From Gemmatimonadota bacterium (GTDB lineage Bacteria > Gemmatimonadota > Gemmatimonadetes > Gemmatimonadales > Gemmatimonadaceae), in assembly GCA_016194585.1 (NCBI GenBank), contig JACQBG010000042.1:1-64000 (forward strand): a stretch of DNA of 64,000 bases, written 5' to 3'. The notes under the pieces were generated by a model that was not told where the DNA came from, ran no database searches, and was given only the letters and a program-made list of their open reading frames with translations. This document shows, piece by piece, positions 53,612-63,372 of this stretch; the stretch's first letter is position 1, and each line of letters starts with the position of its first letter. Both the position numbers and the translations under genes were made by a program.

Positions 53612-56600
53612 CGGAGCTCTCCGGCGAAGAACGCGATCTGGAGCACCGTCGAGAACACGACCTGCGTGAACCGGCGGTTGAGGTTGTTGTCGAACGTCGT
53701 GATGTGCGCGCCCTGCAGCGAGAACGTGAGGTTCTCGGCGATGTCGGTGTCGGCATTCAAGCTAAACGCCTGGCGCCCGTTGTCGGCCAGCCTGCTCTTC
53801 GTACCCGCGATCAGGTCGTTGATCACCCAGGTGGTCGCCGACTGCTGCTGCCACCCGAACCGGGTGCGCAGCGGGCTCCGCATCTGCCAGGTGGCGGGGA
53901 GCGGGAAAGTGCGCGAGACGTCGGCGTTCATCTCGTTCGTCTTGCTGTCGGCGATGGTGCCGGGGAGCGAGTCGAGCCGGTAGCTGGTGCTCACGTTGAA
54001 CGACGCGCGCAGCCGTCCCTGGTCGGCGAACTCGACGTTGGCGCCGAGCGGGTAGCTGATGACGCGCGACGTCCGGATGTCGGCAGGGGTGTCGAGCGTC
54101 GACGAGGGCACGGCGGTGCGTTGCTGGGTGATGGCGAGCCGCGCCGACCAGCCGAGCGACGTGATGAAGTCCTGCAACGACTTGGGGTGCAGGGTGCCAC
54201 GCACCGTCAGGTCGGGGAGGGTCACCTGTTCGCCGTCGACGACGCCCTGCGTCTGGTCGGCGCGGCGGATCCAGTTGCGCGTCGCCACGCGGCGCGTGCC
54301 GGCGTCGATGACGATCCCCATCGGGAGCCGCACCCCCGTGTGCAGCGCGAGTTGCGCGTTGCTCCCCGCGGTGGTGGCGAGCTGGTCGTGGTCGCGCAGG
54401 AAGGCGTCGAGGCCGCCGAGCCCGAACTGGTACTCGAGCCCCGGCGTGAACGGGGTGCCGTCGAACGCCGAGGTGAGGGTGCGGGAGTAGTTGATGTCGA
54501 AGGGGAGCAGCGTGGTGGAGAGGCGGGCCCGCGACGCGGAGTCGGAGATCCAGCCGCCGGCGACGCGGGCGAGGTCGATCTGCGCGCCGCTCGTCAGCTG
54601 CTGCATGGCGTTCACGCGCCGCGGCAGCCGGTACACCCCGAGCGAGTCGTACTCGCGCAGCACCTGCGGCGCGTTGGGGTCGCGCAGCAGGCCGTAGCTC
54701 GTCGTGAGGTCGGCGCGCGGGCGGAACCAGCCGCGGAGCTGCGGGGAGAACGAGTAGGTCGAGCTCACGTACCGTTCGCGCTCGAGGCCGCCGACGCCGA
54801 GGAGGGTGGTGCGTTCGGCGTTCGCCGTCGCGGCGGTGAGCGACGTGTCGGTGTAATGGCGCAGGTCGCGGCTCGAGGCTACTTCCCAGCGGGCGCTGAG
54901 CGCGTCGACGGGACGCAGCTCGAGCGACGTCGTGTTGCGCCAGAGGTTCGTCGCGCCGTTCACGGTGCGCGCCGTGTCGGTGAGCGCAGCGGCCGGCGTG
55001 GTGTAACTCGATCGTTCGTCGTCACCCTTCGCATAGCTCGAGTTCACGTGGATCGTGACCGGCTGCACGTTGAGTTGCGAGGCGCGCATCGCCTGCACCA
55101 TCTCGGCGCTGGCGAGCCACTCCGGGAGCCCGGCGAGCGCGTGCGTCCACCATTCGGGCATGGCGCGCCGCGCCGTGCTGGCGCCGAGCAGCCAGTCGAC
55201 CCCGGCCGTGAAGAGCGAACTCTTCCCGCTGTCGAACTCGGAACGGGTCGAGGCCGTGTTGACCGCCGTCGTGACGACGAGCCCGTTGACGATCGGCGCC
55301 ACCCATCCGTGATCGAGCGGCGTCGTGCGCCGCAACGAGAGGGCGACGCTGGTGAGGTCGGCCTTCGGCGTGCGCAGGCCGTCGATGTCGCTCCCGCGGA
55401 TGTCGGAGTGCGTGACGAATTGCGGCGTCATGGCGCTCGACGAGTGCACGATCGTCACCGGCATGGTGAGCCCGAGTTGCGGCGCCAGCTTCTCGAGGCG
55501 GAGCGTGGAGCTGATGTCGAGCATGTCGTCGCCGACGTTGGTCGGCACGTCGCCCAGCTGGCGGAAGTTCGGGTCGCGCTGCGACATCGAGACGTGCAGC
55601 GTGCCGACGTCACCGGCGACGAGGTCGACCCCCGCGTGGCCGGCGTAGCCCGGCGTGTTGACGGCGCTGGCGAGACGGATGTCGTCGACCCACACCTCGA
55701 GCGTGTCGCCCGCGAGGATGCGGCTCGCGCCGAGTCCGCCCGAATCGACGCGCACGATGCCCACGGCCAGTTCCTGCACGGCGGCGAGGTTCGGCGCGCT
55801 CACGGCGGGGTCGATCGTGTACACCATGTAGCCGTCGGCGCAGGCGGCGCGGCGGTGCGCCGCCTGTCCGAGCGGGAGCCCGCTCGCGACGATGAGCGCC
55901 GAGTCCACTCCGGTGCACGAGATGGAGTCGGGACGGTTGCGGAGCCACGAGTTCTGGAGCTTCGAGCGGAGCGCCTGGAGCTTGTCGAAGTCGACACGCA
56001 CCTCGGGAAGCCACGCCCCCTGCCCCGTGCCCGCGTTCACCGACGTGCGGTACATGTAGAAGTTGTCGGCGTCGCGGCCGATCTTCACGAAGAACTGCAG
56101 CTCGCCGGTCGCCCCCCACCCGTTGCCGCGCCCCTTCGCCCACGCGCGCAGCTCGCGGTACTGGAGGAAGTTCTTGGCGCCCTCGGGGAACCGGTAGTAC
56201 GACTCGATGCGCTCGTACTTGTTGAGCTGCGTCGCCGTGAGGCGCATCGACCGCTCGTTGATGACGATGCGCTGGTTCTCGATGCCGATGAGCTTCTGGT
56301 TGGGCTGGTCGACCACGCCGGGGGGCGAGTCGTACACGAGCCCGCTCAGCGAGTCCTTGTCCTGCGTGCCGATCGTGCTCGCGAAGAGGAGGCCGATCGA
56401 GGGGCGCTGGCCGCCGATGCCGCTCAGCGCGCGGTCGGCGCGGCGGAGCCATGGCGCGCCGCGCAACTTGAGCCCGGCGATCGCCACCTGCGAGAACGCG
56501 TTGTCGGGGAGCGCGTCGCCGGAGATCATCGTGAGGCGCATCGTCCGCACGCGCCGGATGAGCGGGCCGCCGTTCACCGTGTCGGTGGGGGCGCCGAAGG

Positions 56601-59600
56601 GGACGCGCACGAACACCCAGCAGGTGCTCCCCGGCGTGCCGGTGGTGTCGGAGTCGACCGCGCCGCAGCCGCCGACCCGCACGTACGTCTTGGGGTCGGC
56701 GAGGTTCACGACGTAGCGCAGCAACCGCTCCTGCTCGCGCTGCGACGAGTCGAAGTTGAGCACGCCGTCGCCGTCGAGGTCCCACTCGTCGAGGCGGCCG
56801 TTGGCCACGGTGCAGTTGTTGCGCGTGTCGCCGAGCGGCACGAGACGCGTGTTGCCCCGCGAGCACATGGGGAAATTCGTGAGCGTGCCGCTGCTGTCGG
56901 GGGAGGCGAAGAGGAGCCGCGGGATGCGGTCGCCCGGGAGGCCGATGTCGTTCTTCTCCTGGTTGAAGGCGCGCGAGAACGGGTCGCGCTCGGTCTGCAG
57001 CGTGTCGCGGCCGAGGATCACGCGCCCCGTATACGACGAGTCCACGACGCCGCCGTTCTTCGTCACGATCAACTGCTTGGGCCCGACGGCGACGGTGTTC
57101 TCGGAGACGTCGCCGAGGTCGAACACGAGCGTCGGGTTCCGCTGGCGTCGGAGCGATGCCGTGTCGATGCGCACCCAGAACTCGATGTCGTCCACGCGCG
57201 AGAGGTCGGCACCGGAGCCGCCGAGCGGCTGCCGGATGCTGCGCCACCGCTTGCCCGGCGTGAGGTTCTGCGTGGCCCACTGCCACTTGTGGTTGAGGTC
57301 GTTGTAGGCGCCGCCGACGGCGAGCGGATAGAGCGTGAGCCAGAGCACCTTCTCCGGCGACTGGATCCCCGCCCCGGCGATGTTCGTGAGCGGGTCGATC
57401 TGCGGCAGGTACACGACCACCGTCTTGCCGTTGGGCGCGAGGGCGTTGTTCTGCCACGCCATCGTCGCGGCGCGCGAGAGGTCGAGCGTCGTCGCGCCGC
57501 CGATGCGCGCCGAGAGCTTGCGCCCGAGCGCGGGCTGGCTCGAGAGGTACCAGTTCGGGTCGTCGATCGTGAGCCCGCCCACGCCGGCGTCCCCCTCGAA
57601 CGACTCGAGCCACGCCTGCCCGCCGCCGCCGAGCTGCGGCCGGCTCGTCGCGAGCTCCGCCTCGAGCCGGAGCAGCGACGGCGCCTTCGCGTTCGCCCCC
57701 TTGAGCGCGCCGAGCGCGCGCGACAGCGCCGGCACCTCCCAGTGGAACGCGCCGTTCACGCCGGCGAGCAACGACGATTGCGATTCGTACCCGAGCGTCG
57801 GCCGCGTGAGCGAACTCGACTGCCGCTGCCCGATCGCCAGCATGTTGAGGTCGCCGTTCCTGAACGGATACGTCGACGCGAAGCCGAAGATCGACGTCGG
57901 CGTCGTCGGCACGAGCGAGGGATTCTCCTCGAACCGCGCCGTCACCGTGCGCTGCCGCGAGAAGAGCGAGTCGGGATGGAGGAAGGTCACCATGCCCACT
58001 TCGTACTCGATCGAATAGTCGCGGTCGCGCTTGAGCACGGTGCCGTCATCGAGCACGAGGTGCTCGGAGAGCGGCCGGATCTGGTTCACGCCGAGGGAGA
58101 GCGTCGTGTTGCCGGTGCCCCCCTCCGACTGGTAGCCGAGCCGCAGGTGGTACACGACCTGCGGATGCTGCGGCGAGTACAGGTACTCGCTCGGCGACGC
58201 GTAGATGTCGTCGTTCGCGGGGTTGCCGGCCGGCTGCGCCAGCCCGGCGCGCGCGAACGGCTGCAGCGACGGGAAGATGATGTAGTGGTCGGCGATGGCG
58301 CGCGTGCTCGCCGAGAGCCCGATCGCGGCGACCGGGTCGCCGGGGCGCGGCCAGAGGCGGTTATCGTAGTCGAACTGGGTCGGGTTCGAGAGCTGGGCCA
58401 GCCCGAACAGCTGCAGGAAGGTCTGCGCGCTCCCGGCGAGCGGCTTCTGCTGGTCGAAGGTGGCACCCGTGAAGACGCCGAGCGACACGCTCTCGCGCAC
58501 GACCTCGTCGCCCCCCACGCGGTACGCCGACCGGATCTCGCGGAAGAACGCGTCGTCCCCCGGGCGGACGTTCGGATCCCAGAGGAGCGCCGCCCACTGA
58601 TCGCGCGGCGTGAAGTTCACGTCGGGGGTGCCTCCCGTCGAGAGCACCGTCGTGTCGCGCCCGGCGATGCGCACGGTGTAGGCCACGACGAGCCGGTCGC
58701 TCCCCGGCGAGAGCGGCTGCTTGAGCGCCACCCAGAGCTGCGAGGGGTCGACGACGTAGTCGATGTTCTCGCGCAGCGGTTCGTAGATCTGCCCGCGCCG
58801 CGACGACGGGTCGCCGATGAGTCGGAACTGCGGGCCGTTCGGGTTGGGCGGCTGCCCGCCGAGGAGCAGGCGGTAGAGGGAGACCTTCACCGGGCGCACG
58901 GAGTCGGGGAGCGACGCCGCCAGCTGTCGCAATTGCGTCCCGTTGAGGATGTCGATGTTCGGGTAGCCCGCCAGGCGGCGCGGGTCGACGACGAAGAAGA
59001 AGCGCCGCGCCTCGACCTCGTAGTCGTTCACGTCGCGCGCCACGGGTTGCCGCGACCCCATCGCGCCGATCGTGTACGGCCGCTCGCGCACCACGTTGCC
59101 GGTCTGCTGGGCGAAGATCCCGCGCATGCGCAGCTTGCCGAACTGCGCCACCGCCTGCACCCCGTAATTGCCCTGCGGGATGCCGCTCGTGATGAACCGG
59201 CTCGCCGGGAGCTCGAAGGAGACGTTGCCGAGGTCGACGCGCTGCAGCCAGTCGCCCTTCTTCCCCTCGTAATAGAGCGAGATGCGGTTCGACGCGTCCA
59301 TCTCGCGCTGCGAGTCGTAGTCCATGTTCACGTGCACGCGATCGGCGACGGTGCCGCCTGTCTTCACGTTGAATTGGAAGTCGAACGCCGGCTGGAAGCT
59401 GGCGGTGCACTGCGAGGCGAGGCTGAAGAACTGGCTGGCGACGCACCGCTCGTTCTGGGTGCGGTCGAGCTTCGACTCGAGCCGTCCGTTCATCTGGAGG
59501 CCGAGGTCGCTGGCCGGCCCGAACAGCCCCCCGGACTTGGTGGAGTCGGGGCTGGGCTTGGTCGTGTCGGCCCGTGCCTTCGCGGAATCAGCCCCCGCTT

Positions 59601-59673
59601 GAGCGCCCAGCGGCGGCGCGAGGGCCAACAGGAAGACGGCGATCGGGAGGCTGAACGGTCGCAGAGGGCGCAC
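53608..59673 (-). CDS. sprA: SprA/Sov-family outer-membrane translocon (type IX secretion)
   Basis: SprA is the giant barrel through which type IX substrates cross the outer membrane. The 2021-residue product has a signal peptide ending PPLGA and Gln25, then SprA landmarks: VQAVAQFGKLRMRGIFAQQ, VVYHLRLGYQSEGG, LDDGTVLKRDRDYSIEYEVG (split), WLESFEGDAGVGGL, EKVLWLTLYPLAVGGAYNDL, EFWVRID...FDLGDVSEN and a late LRGAPWLRR. Length is slightly below flavobacterial SprA (about 2400). The start is GTG at 59673, since TTG at 59676 is weaker. Its stop overlaps the glutaminyl cyclase start. It diverges from lptF across 137 bases. No PorV, GldKLMN or C-terminal-domain substrate is in the window. Confidence 0.88.
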   Translation of the reverse strand: MRPLRPFSLPIAVFLLALAPPLGAQAGADSAKARADTTKPSPDSTKSGGLFGPASDLGLQMNGRLESKLDRTQNERCVASQFFSLASQCTASFQPAFDFQFNVKTGGTVADRVHVNMDYDSQREMDASNRISLYYEGKKGDWLQRVDLGNVSFELPASRFITSGIPQGNYGVQAVAQFGKLRMRGIFAQQTGNVVRERPYTIGAMGSRQPVARDVNDYEVEARRFFFVVDPRRLAGYPNIDILNGTQLRQLAASLPDSVRPVKVSLYRLLLGGQPPNPNGPQFRLIGDPSSRRGQIYEPLRENIDYVVDPSQLWVALKQPLSPGSDRLVVAYTVRIAGRDTTVLSTGGTPDVNFTPRDQWAALLWDPNVRPGDDAFFREIRSAYRVGGDEVVRESVSLGVFTGATFDQQKPLAGSAQTFLQLFGLAQLSNPTQFDYDNRLWPRPGDPVAAIGLSASTRAIADHYIIFPSLQPFARAGLAQPAGNPANDDIYASPSEYLYSPQHPQVVYHLRLGYQSEGGTGNTTLSLGVNQIRPLSEHLVLDDGTVLKRDRDYSIEYEVGMVTFLHPDSLFSRQRTVTARFEENPSLVPTTPTSIFGFASTYPFRNGDLNMLAIGQRQSSSLTRPTLGYESQSSLLAGVNGAFHWEVPALSRALGALKGANAKAPSLLRLEAELATSRPQLGGGGQAWLESFEGDAGVGGLTIDDPNWYLSSQPALGRKLSARIGGATTLDLSRAATMAWQNNALAPNGKTVVVYLPQIDPLTNIAGAGIQSPEKVLWLTLYPLAVGGAYNDLNHKWQWATQNLTPGKRWRSIRQPLGGSGADLSRVDDIEFWVRIDTASLRRQRNPTLVFDLGDVSENTVAVGPKQLIVTKNGGVVDSSYTGRVILGRDTLQTERDPFSRAFNQEKNDIGLPGDRIPRLLFASPDSSGTLTNFPMCSRGNTRLVPLGDTRNNCTVANGRLDEWDLDGDGVLNFDSSQREQERLLRYVVNLADPKTYVRVGGCGAVDSDTTGTPGSTCWVFVRVPFGAPTDTVNGGPLIRRVRTMRLTMISGDALPDNAFSQVAIAGLKLRGAPWLRRADRALSGIGGQRPSIGLLFASTIGTQDKDSLSGLVYDSPPGVVDQPNQKLIGIENQRIVINERSMRLTATQLNKYERIESYYRFPEGAKNFLQYRELRAWAKGRGNGWGATGELQFFVKIGRDADNFYMYRTSVNAGTGQGAWLPEVRVDFDKLQALRSKLQNSWLRNRPDSISCTGVDSALIVASGLPLGQAAHRRAACADGYMVYTIDPAVSAPNLAAVQELAVGIVRVDSGGLGASRILAGDTLEVWVDDIRLASAVNTPGYAGHAGVDLVAGDVGTLHVSMSQRDPNFRQLGDVPTNVGDDMLDISSTLRLEKLAPQLGLTMPVTIVHSSSAMTPQFVTHSDIRGSDIDGLRTPKADLTSVALSLRRTTPLDHGWVAPIVNGLVVTTAVNTASTRSEFDSGKSSLFTAGVDWLLGASTARRAMPEWWTHALAGLPEWLASAEMVQAMRASQLNVQPVTIHVNSSYAKGDDERSSYTTPAAALTDTARTVNGATNLWRNTTSLELRPVDALSARWEVASSRDLRHYTDTSLTAATANAERTTLLGVGGLERERYVSSTYSFSPQLRGWFRPRADLTTSYGLLRDPNAPQVLREYDSLGVYRLPRRVNAMQQLTSGAQIDLARVAGGWISDSASRARLSTTLLPFDINYSRTLTSAFDGTPFTPGLEYQFGLGGLDAFLRDHDQLATTAGSNAQLALHTGVRLPMGIVIDAGTRRVATRNWIRRADQTQGVVDGEQVTLPDLTVRGTLHPKSLQDFITSLGWSARLAITQQRTAVPSSTLDTPADIRTSRVISYPLGANVEFADQGRLRASFNVSTSYRLDSLPGTIADSKTNEMNADVSRTFPLPATWQMRSPLRTRFGWQQQSATTWVINDLIAGTKSRLADNGRQAFSLNADTDIAENLTFSLQGAHITTFDNNLNRRFTQVVFSTVLQIAFFAGELR

Positions 59674-59810
59674 CAAAGCCCGAAGTCGGGGTATCTACTA
59701 CCTTGCCTGAAGGTGGTCGCCGGGTGGAATATACGAGTGCCCCCGGACCCTACAACCCTTTGTGGTGCGCGGATTTCCTCGCCAGTGGCGGGACCCGCCG
59801 GACCCCCCCT

Positions 59811-61448
59811 TTGCGACTCAAGATCGTCACCCGGTACATCCTGAAGGAGCATCTGGGGCCGCTGGTGTTCAGCCTGTCGGCGCTCACCTCGCTCCTTCTG
59901 TTGAATTACGTCGCGAAACGGCTGGGCGAGCTCGTCGGCAAGGGGCTCCCGCCGCGGGTCATCGCGGAGTTCCTGCTCCTGTCGGTGCCGTTCACCGTCG
60001 CCATGACGCTCCCCATGGCGGTGCTCGTCTCCACCCTGCACGCCTTCAGCCGGATGGCGTCGGAGAACGAGATCACGGCCTTCAAGGCGAGCGGGATCTC
60101 CCTCCGCCGGCTCATCGTGCCGGTGATCGTGTCGGCGAGCATCCTCACGCTCGTGATGGTGTGGTTCAACGACCAGGTGCTCCCGGCGGCGAACCACCGC
60201 CTCAGCACCCTCTCGAACGACATCGCGCGCAAGAAGCCGACGTTCGCGCTGAAGGAGCAGATCATCAACGAAGTGGTGCCGGGACGGCTCTACCTCCGCA
60301 CGGCGCACCTCACGCGCATCGGCAGCCGGATGAAGGACGTCACCCTCTTCGACATGGCCGACCCGCAGCACCGTCGCACGATCCGCGCCGACAGCGGCCT
60401 GCTCGAGCTGACGACGGATGGCCGCGACCTCCTCATGACGCTGTTCTCGGGCAACGTCATCGAGCTGACGGCCACCGACCCGTCGCGCCTGCAGCGCAAC
60501 TTCTTCACCACCGACCGCTTCCGCGTGCGGGGGATCGGGAACAGCCTCGAGCGCGACTCGGTGGGCGGCGAGAAGAGCGACCGCGAGATGACGGTGTGCG
60601 AACTCGAGCGGAAGGTGCACCGCGCCCAGTTCGTCCGAGACAGCAACTTCACCGCGCTCAAGACGCTCGACCCGGTGCTCTACAAGAGCCTGCCGCAGCG
60701 CCCGGTGAAGGAGGGGATCGGCAACGCCTACTGCCGGGCGCTGTACTGGTGGACCGACCTGCGGCTCGTGAAGCGGGCGCAGGCCGAGACGCTCCCGCAG
60801 GGTGGCGCGGCCCAGGCGAGCACGCGCGCCGACGCCAAGCTCCCCGTCCCGCCGCAGGCCCCGCCGAAGACCGCAGCCGCGGCGCAAGGGGCGGTGCCCG
60901 CGCAAGCACCGCCGGCCCAGGCACCGCCCGCGCAGGCGCCGATCGCGCATCCGGTCGTGCCCCCCGCCACGATCCCACCGTCGGCCGGTCTCGAGCCGGG
61001 CCCCGACGGCGCCATCAACGTCGCCCAACGGTCGGTGCTCGGCGAGAGCGTGCGCATCTCGATCGAGCAGGCGCAGGCGATGATCGACGGCAACCAGGTG
61101 GAGATCGAGAAGAAGTTCGCGATCGCCGCCGCCTGCGTGATCTTCGTGCTGCTCGGGGCGCCCATCGCGCTGCGCTTCCCGCGCGGCGGCGTGGGGCTCA
61201 CGATCGGCGTGAGCCTCGGCGTCTTCGGCATCTACTACGTGGGTCTCATCGCCGGCGAGGACCTCGCCCGGCGCGGCATGCTCTCGGCGTTCTGGGCGAT
61301 GTGGACGGCGAACATCATCCTGTTCGTGGTGGGCGCGGCGCTCACGGCGCGCCTCGGGCACGAGGGGACGACGAGCCGCGGCAGCGAGACGAGCGAATGG
61401 TGGCGGCGGCTCATGGACCGCCTCGGCCGCGGCGAGGGCGCCACATGA
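59811..61448 (+). CDS. lptF: LPS export permease LptF with proline-rich insertion
   Basis: LptF, with LptG and the LptB ATPase, extracts lipopolysaccharide from the inner membrane. The roughly 545-residue product has three N-terminal membrane helices, the periplasmic beta-jellyroll, and three C-terminal helices (FAIAAACVIFVLLGAPIALR, GLTIGVSLGVFGIYYVG). Typical segments include FSRMASENEITAFKASGIS and FNDQVLPAANHRLS. Residues of about 340-395 form a Pro/Ala/Gln-rich insertion (PAQAPPAQAPPAQAP) in the periplasmic part that standard LptF lacks. TTG at 59811 was chosen because MRLKIVTRYILKEHLG is the normal N-terminus. Its stop overlaps lptG by four bases. Confidence 0.9.
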   Translation: MRLKIVTRYILKEHLGPLVFSLSALTSLLLLNYVAKRLGELVGKGLPPRVIAEFLLLSVPFTVAMTLPMAVLVSTLHAFSRMASENEITAFKASGISLRRLIVPVIVSASILTLVMVWFNDQVLPAANHRLSTLSNDIARKKPTFALKEQIINEVVPGRLYLRTAHLTRIGSRMKDVTLFDMADPQHRRTIRADSGLLELTTDGRDLLMTLFSGNVIELTATDPSRLQRNFFTTDRFRVRGIGNSLERDSVGGEKSDREMTVCELERKVHRAQFVRDSNFTALKTLDPVLYKSLPQRPVKEGIGNAYCRALYWWTDLRLVKRAQAETLPQGGAAQASTRADAKLPVPPQAPPKTAAAAQGAVPAQAPPAQAPPAQAPIAHPVVPPATIPPSAGLEPGPDGAINVAQRSVLGESVRISIEQAQAMIDGNQVEIEKKFAIAAACVIFVLLGAPIALRFPRGGVGLTIGVSLGVFGIYYVGLIAGEDLARRGMLSAFWAMWTANIILFVVGAALTARLGHEGTTSRGSETSEWWRRLMDRLGRGEGAT

Positions 61449-62533
61449 AGCGGCGCTGGCTCCGGCAGCTCGACCGGTACGTCTTCGTCGAGTATCTCAA
61501 GATCCTCGCGGCGACGGTGCTCGGCTTCCCCGTGCTCGTCACGGTGATCGACATCACGGAGAAGCTCGACAAGTACCTCGCCCGGCACCTCACGCTGCCG
61601 ACGATCCTCAAGGCGTACGTGCTCAACGTGCCGTACACGATGGGGCTCGTGCTCCCCGCGGCGGTGCTCTTCGCGACGGTGTTCGCGATCGGCGCGTTCA
61701 CGCGCCACTCCGAGATCACGGCGGCCAAGGCGAGCGGCATCAGCTTCCACCGCTTCATCCGGCCGATCGCCGTCGGCTCGGCCATCGCGACGCTGCTCGG
61801 GCTCGCGCTCGCCGTCGTGACGCCCGACGCCAACGCGAAGCGCGACGAGATCCTGCTCGAGAAGAAGTCGGACCTGAACAACCGGTTCAACTTCACGTTC
61901 GCGACGGACGAGTCGCGCACGTACACCATCACCACCGCCGACAAGCAGCGCGGGCAACTCGAAGGGGTGGTGGTGGAACGCAAGGGCAAGGGGCTGGACT
62001 TCCCCACCTACCTGCTCGAGGGGGCGACGGCGACCTACTCCCGCAAGCAGGGGAACTGGCTGCTCCGGCAGGGGAGCGCGCACGTGCTGCTCAGCGACTC
62101 GGCGAACTTCACGATGCAATTCGACTCGCTGCGCGACCGGCACTTCAAGGAGGAGCCGGCGCACCTGATGTCGAACCCGCAGGCCCCCGACGAGATGGGG
62201 TTCCGCGACCTGCAGCGGTACATCGTGGCGATGGAGCGCTCGGGGAGCGACGTGAACCAGCTCCGCGTCGAGCGCATGCTGAAGATCGCGATCCCGGCGA
62301 CGTGCATCATCATCATGCTGTTCGGCGCGCCGCTCGCGACGAGCAATCAGCGCGGCGGCGCCGCCTACGGCATCGGCGTGAGCCTCGCCACGACGATCGT
62401 GTTCCTGATGCTCGTGCAACTCACGCAGGCGATCGGCAACAAGGGGTTGGTGGTGCCGGAACTCGCCGCGTGGCTCCCCGGCATCGCGTTCGGGATCGTC
62501 GGCGGGATCCTCCTCTACCGGGTGCGCACGTGA
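61445..62533 (+). CDS. lptG: LPS export permease LptG
   Basis: The 362-residue partner of LptF in the lipopolysaccharide transporter. Six predicted membrane helices flank a periplasmic jellyroll (about 120-265). Family motifs include LDRYVFVEYLKILAATVLG, VIDITEKLDKYLARH, FTRHSEITAAKASGISFHRF and the closing GGILLYRVRT. Start ATG at 61445 overlaps the lptF stop (ATGA), and its stop overlaps the mlaE start (GTGA), so lptF-lptG-mlaE-mlaD are translated as one coupled unit. LptB and LptC are not in the window. Confidence 0.92.
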   Translation: MKRRWLRQLDRYVFVEYLKILAATVLGFPVLVTVIDITEKLDKYLARHLTLPTILKAYVLNVPYTMGLVLPAAVLFATVFAIGAFTRHSEITAAKASGISFHRFIRPIAVGSAIATLLGLALAVVTPDANAKRDEILLEKKSDLNNRFNFTFATDESRTYTITTADKQRGQLEGVVVERKGKGLDFPTYLLEGATATYSRKQGNWLLRQGSAHVLLSDSANFTMQFDSLRDRHFKEEPAHLMSNPQAPDEMGFRDLQRYIVAMERSGSDVNQLRVERMLKIAIPATCIIIMLFGAPLATSNQRGGAAYGIGVSLATTIVFLMLVQLTQAIGNKGLVVPELAAWLPGIAFGIVGGILLYRVRT

Positions 62534-63372
62534 ACGAGCCGTGGGCGCACAAGCAGACGGACTCCTACCCGGTGTTCACGCGGGGGAGCATCAAGTTCTT
62601 CCGCCGGATGTCGCGGTTCTCGCTCGGCTTCCTCGGCGGCGTGGGGCAGCGTGTGCTGTTCCTGCGCGACGTGCGCCGGGCGCTGGCGGAGCCGCAGACG
62701 TATCTGCCGCTGGTGATGCCGCAGATGCGGGCCATCGGGGTCGACTCGGTGCCGCTCACGATCATGGTGGCGGCGTTCATCGGCGGCGTCATCTCGCTGC
62801 AGATCCGCTACCAGCTCTTCCCGGGCATCCAGCTCTCGATCGTCGGCCTCTCGGTGCGGCAGATCGTGATCCTCGAGACGGGGCCGCTCCTCACGGGTCT
62901 CGTGCTGGCCGGTCGCGTCGGGGCGAAGATGACGGCCGAGATCGGCACGATGCGCGTCACGGAGCAGATCGACGCGCTCGAGACGCTGGCCTACGACCCC
63001 GTGGCGTACCTGGTCATCCCGCGGCTCATCGCGGCGATCGTGATGTTGCCGATCCTGGCGATCATCGCCAACGTATTCGGCGTGTTCGCCGGCATGGGGG
63101 CGGCGGTGTTCCTGACCGACGTGCAGATGTCGCAGTTCCTCGACGGCGTCCGATTGGGGTTCGACCAATTCCAGGTGACGTACAGCCTCATCAAGGCCAC
63201 CTTGTTCGGGGCGGCCATCGCCTATCTTTGTACGTACGAGGGTTACGTGACCGAGAGTGGCGCCGAGGGGGTGGGCAAGAGCACCGCCAAGGCCGTCGTC
63301 ATCTCGTCCATCTGGATCCTCATCCTTGACGCCCTGACGGCCGTCCTTCTCGCACCGTACTTGCAGGGATGA
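62530..63372 (+). CDS. mlaE: MlaE-family lipid-transport permease
   Basis: The permease of an Mla-type ABC transporter that moves phospholipids between inner and outer membranes. The 280-residue product has the MlaE pattern: five to six helices with QMRAIGVDSVPLTIMVAAFI, GGVISLQIRYQLFPG, LETGPLLTGLVLAGRVGAKM, TAEIGTMRVTEQIDALETLA and YDPVAYLVIPRLIAAIVM, the RVGAK...AEIG segment being diagnostic. Start GTG at 62530 overlaps lptG; stop overlaps mlaD. The ATPase MlaF, usually next to MlaE, is not between E and D here; it could lie further downstream outside the window. Confidence 0.93.
   Translation: MNEPWAHKQTDSYPVFTRGSIKFFRRMSRFSLGFLGGVGQRVLFLRDVRRALAEPQTYLPLVMPQMRAIGVDSVPLTIMVAAFIGGVISLQIRYQLFPGIQLSIVGLSVRQIVILETGPLLTGLVLAGRVGAKMTAEIGTMRVTEQIDALETLAYDPVAYLVIPRLIAAIVMLPILAIIANVFGVFAGMGAAVFLTDVQMSQFLDGVRLGFDQFQVTYSLIKATLFGAAIAYLCTYEGYVTESGAEGVGKSTAKAVVISSIWILILDALTAVLLAPYLQG

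Noticed and set aside
53596-59844. A 2082-codon open frame on the plus strand opposite sprA
   Set aside because: Its product is Arg/Glu/His/Val-rich low complexity with no domain, as expected antisense to a G+C-rich gene; sprA has clear family motifs and a signal peptide.
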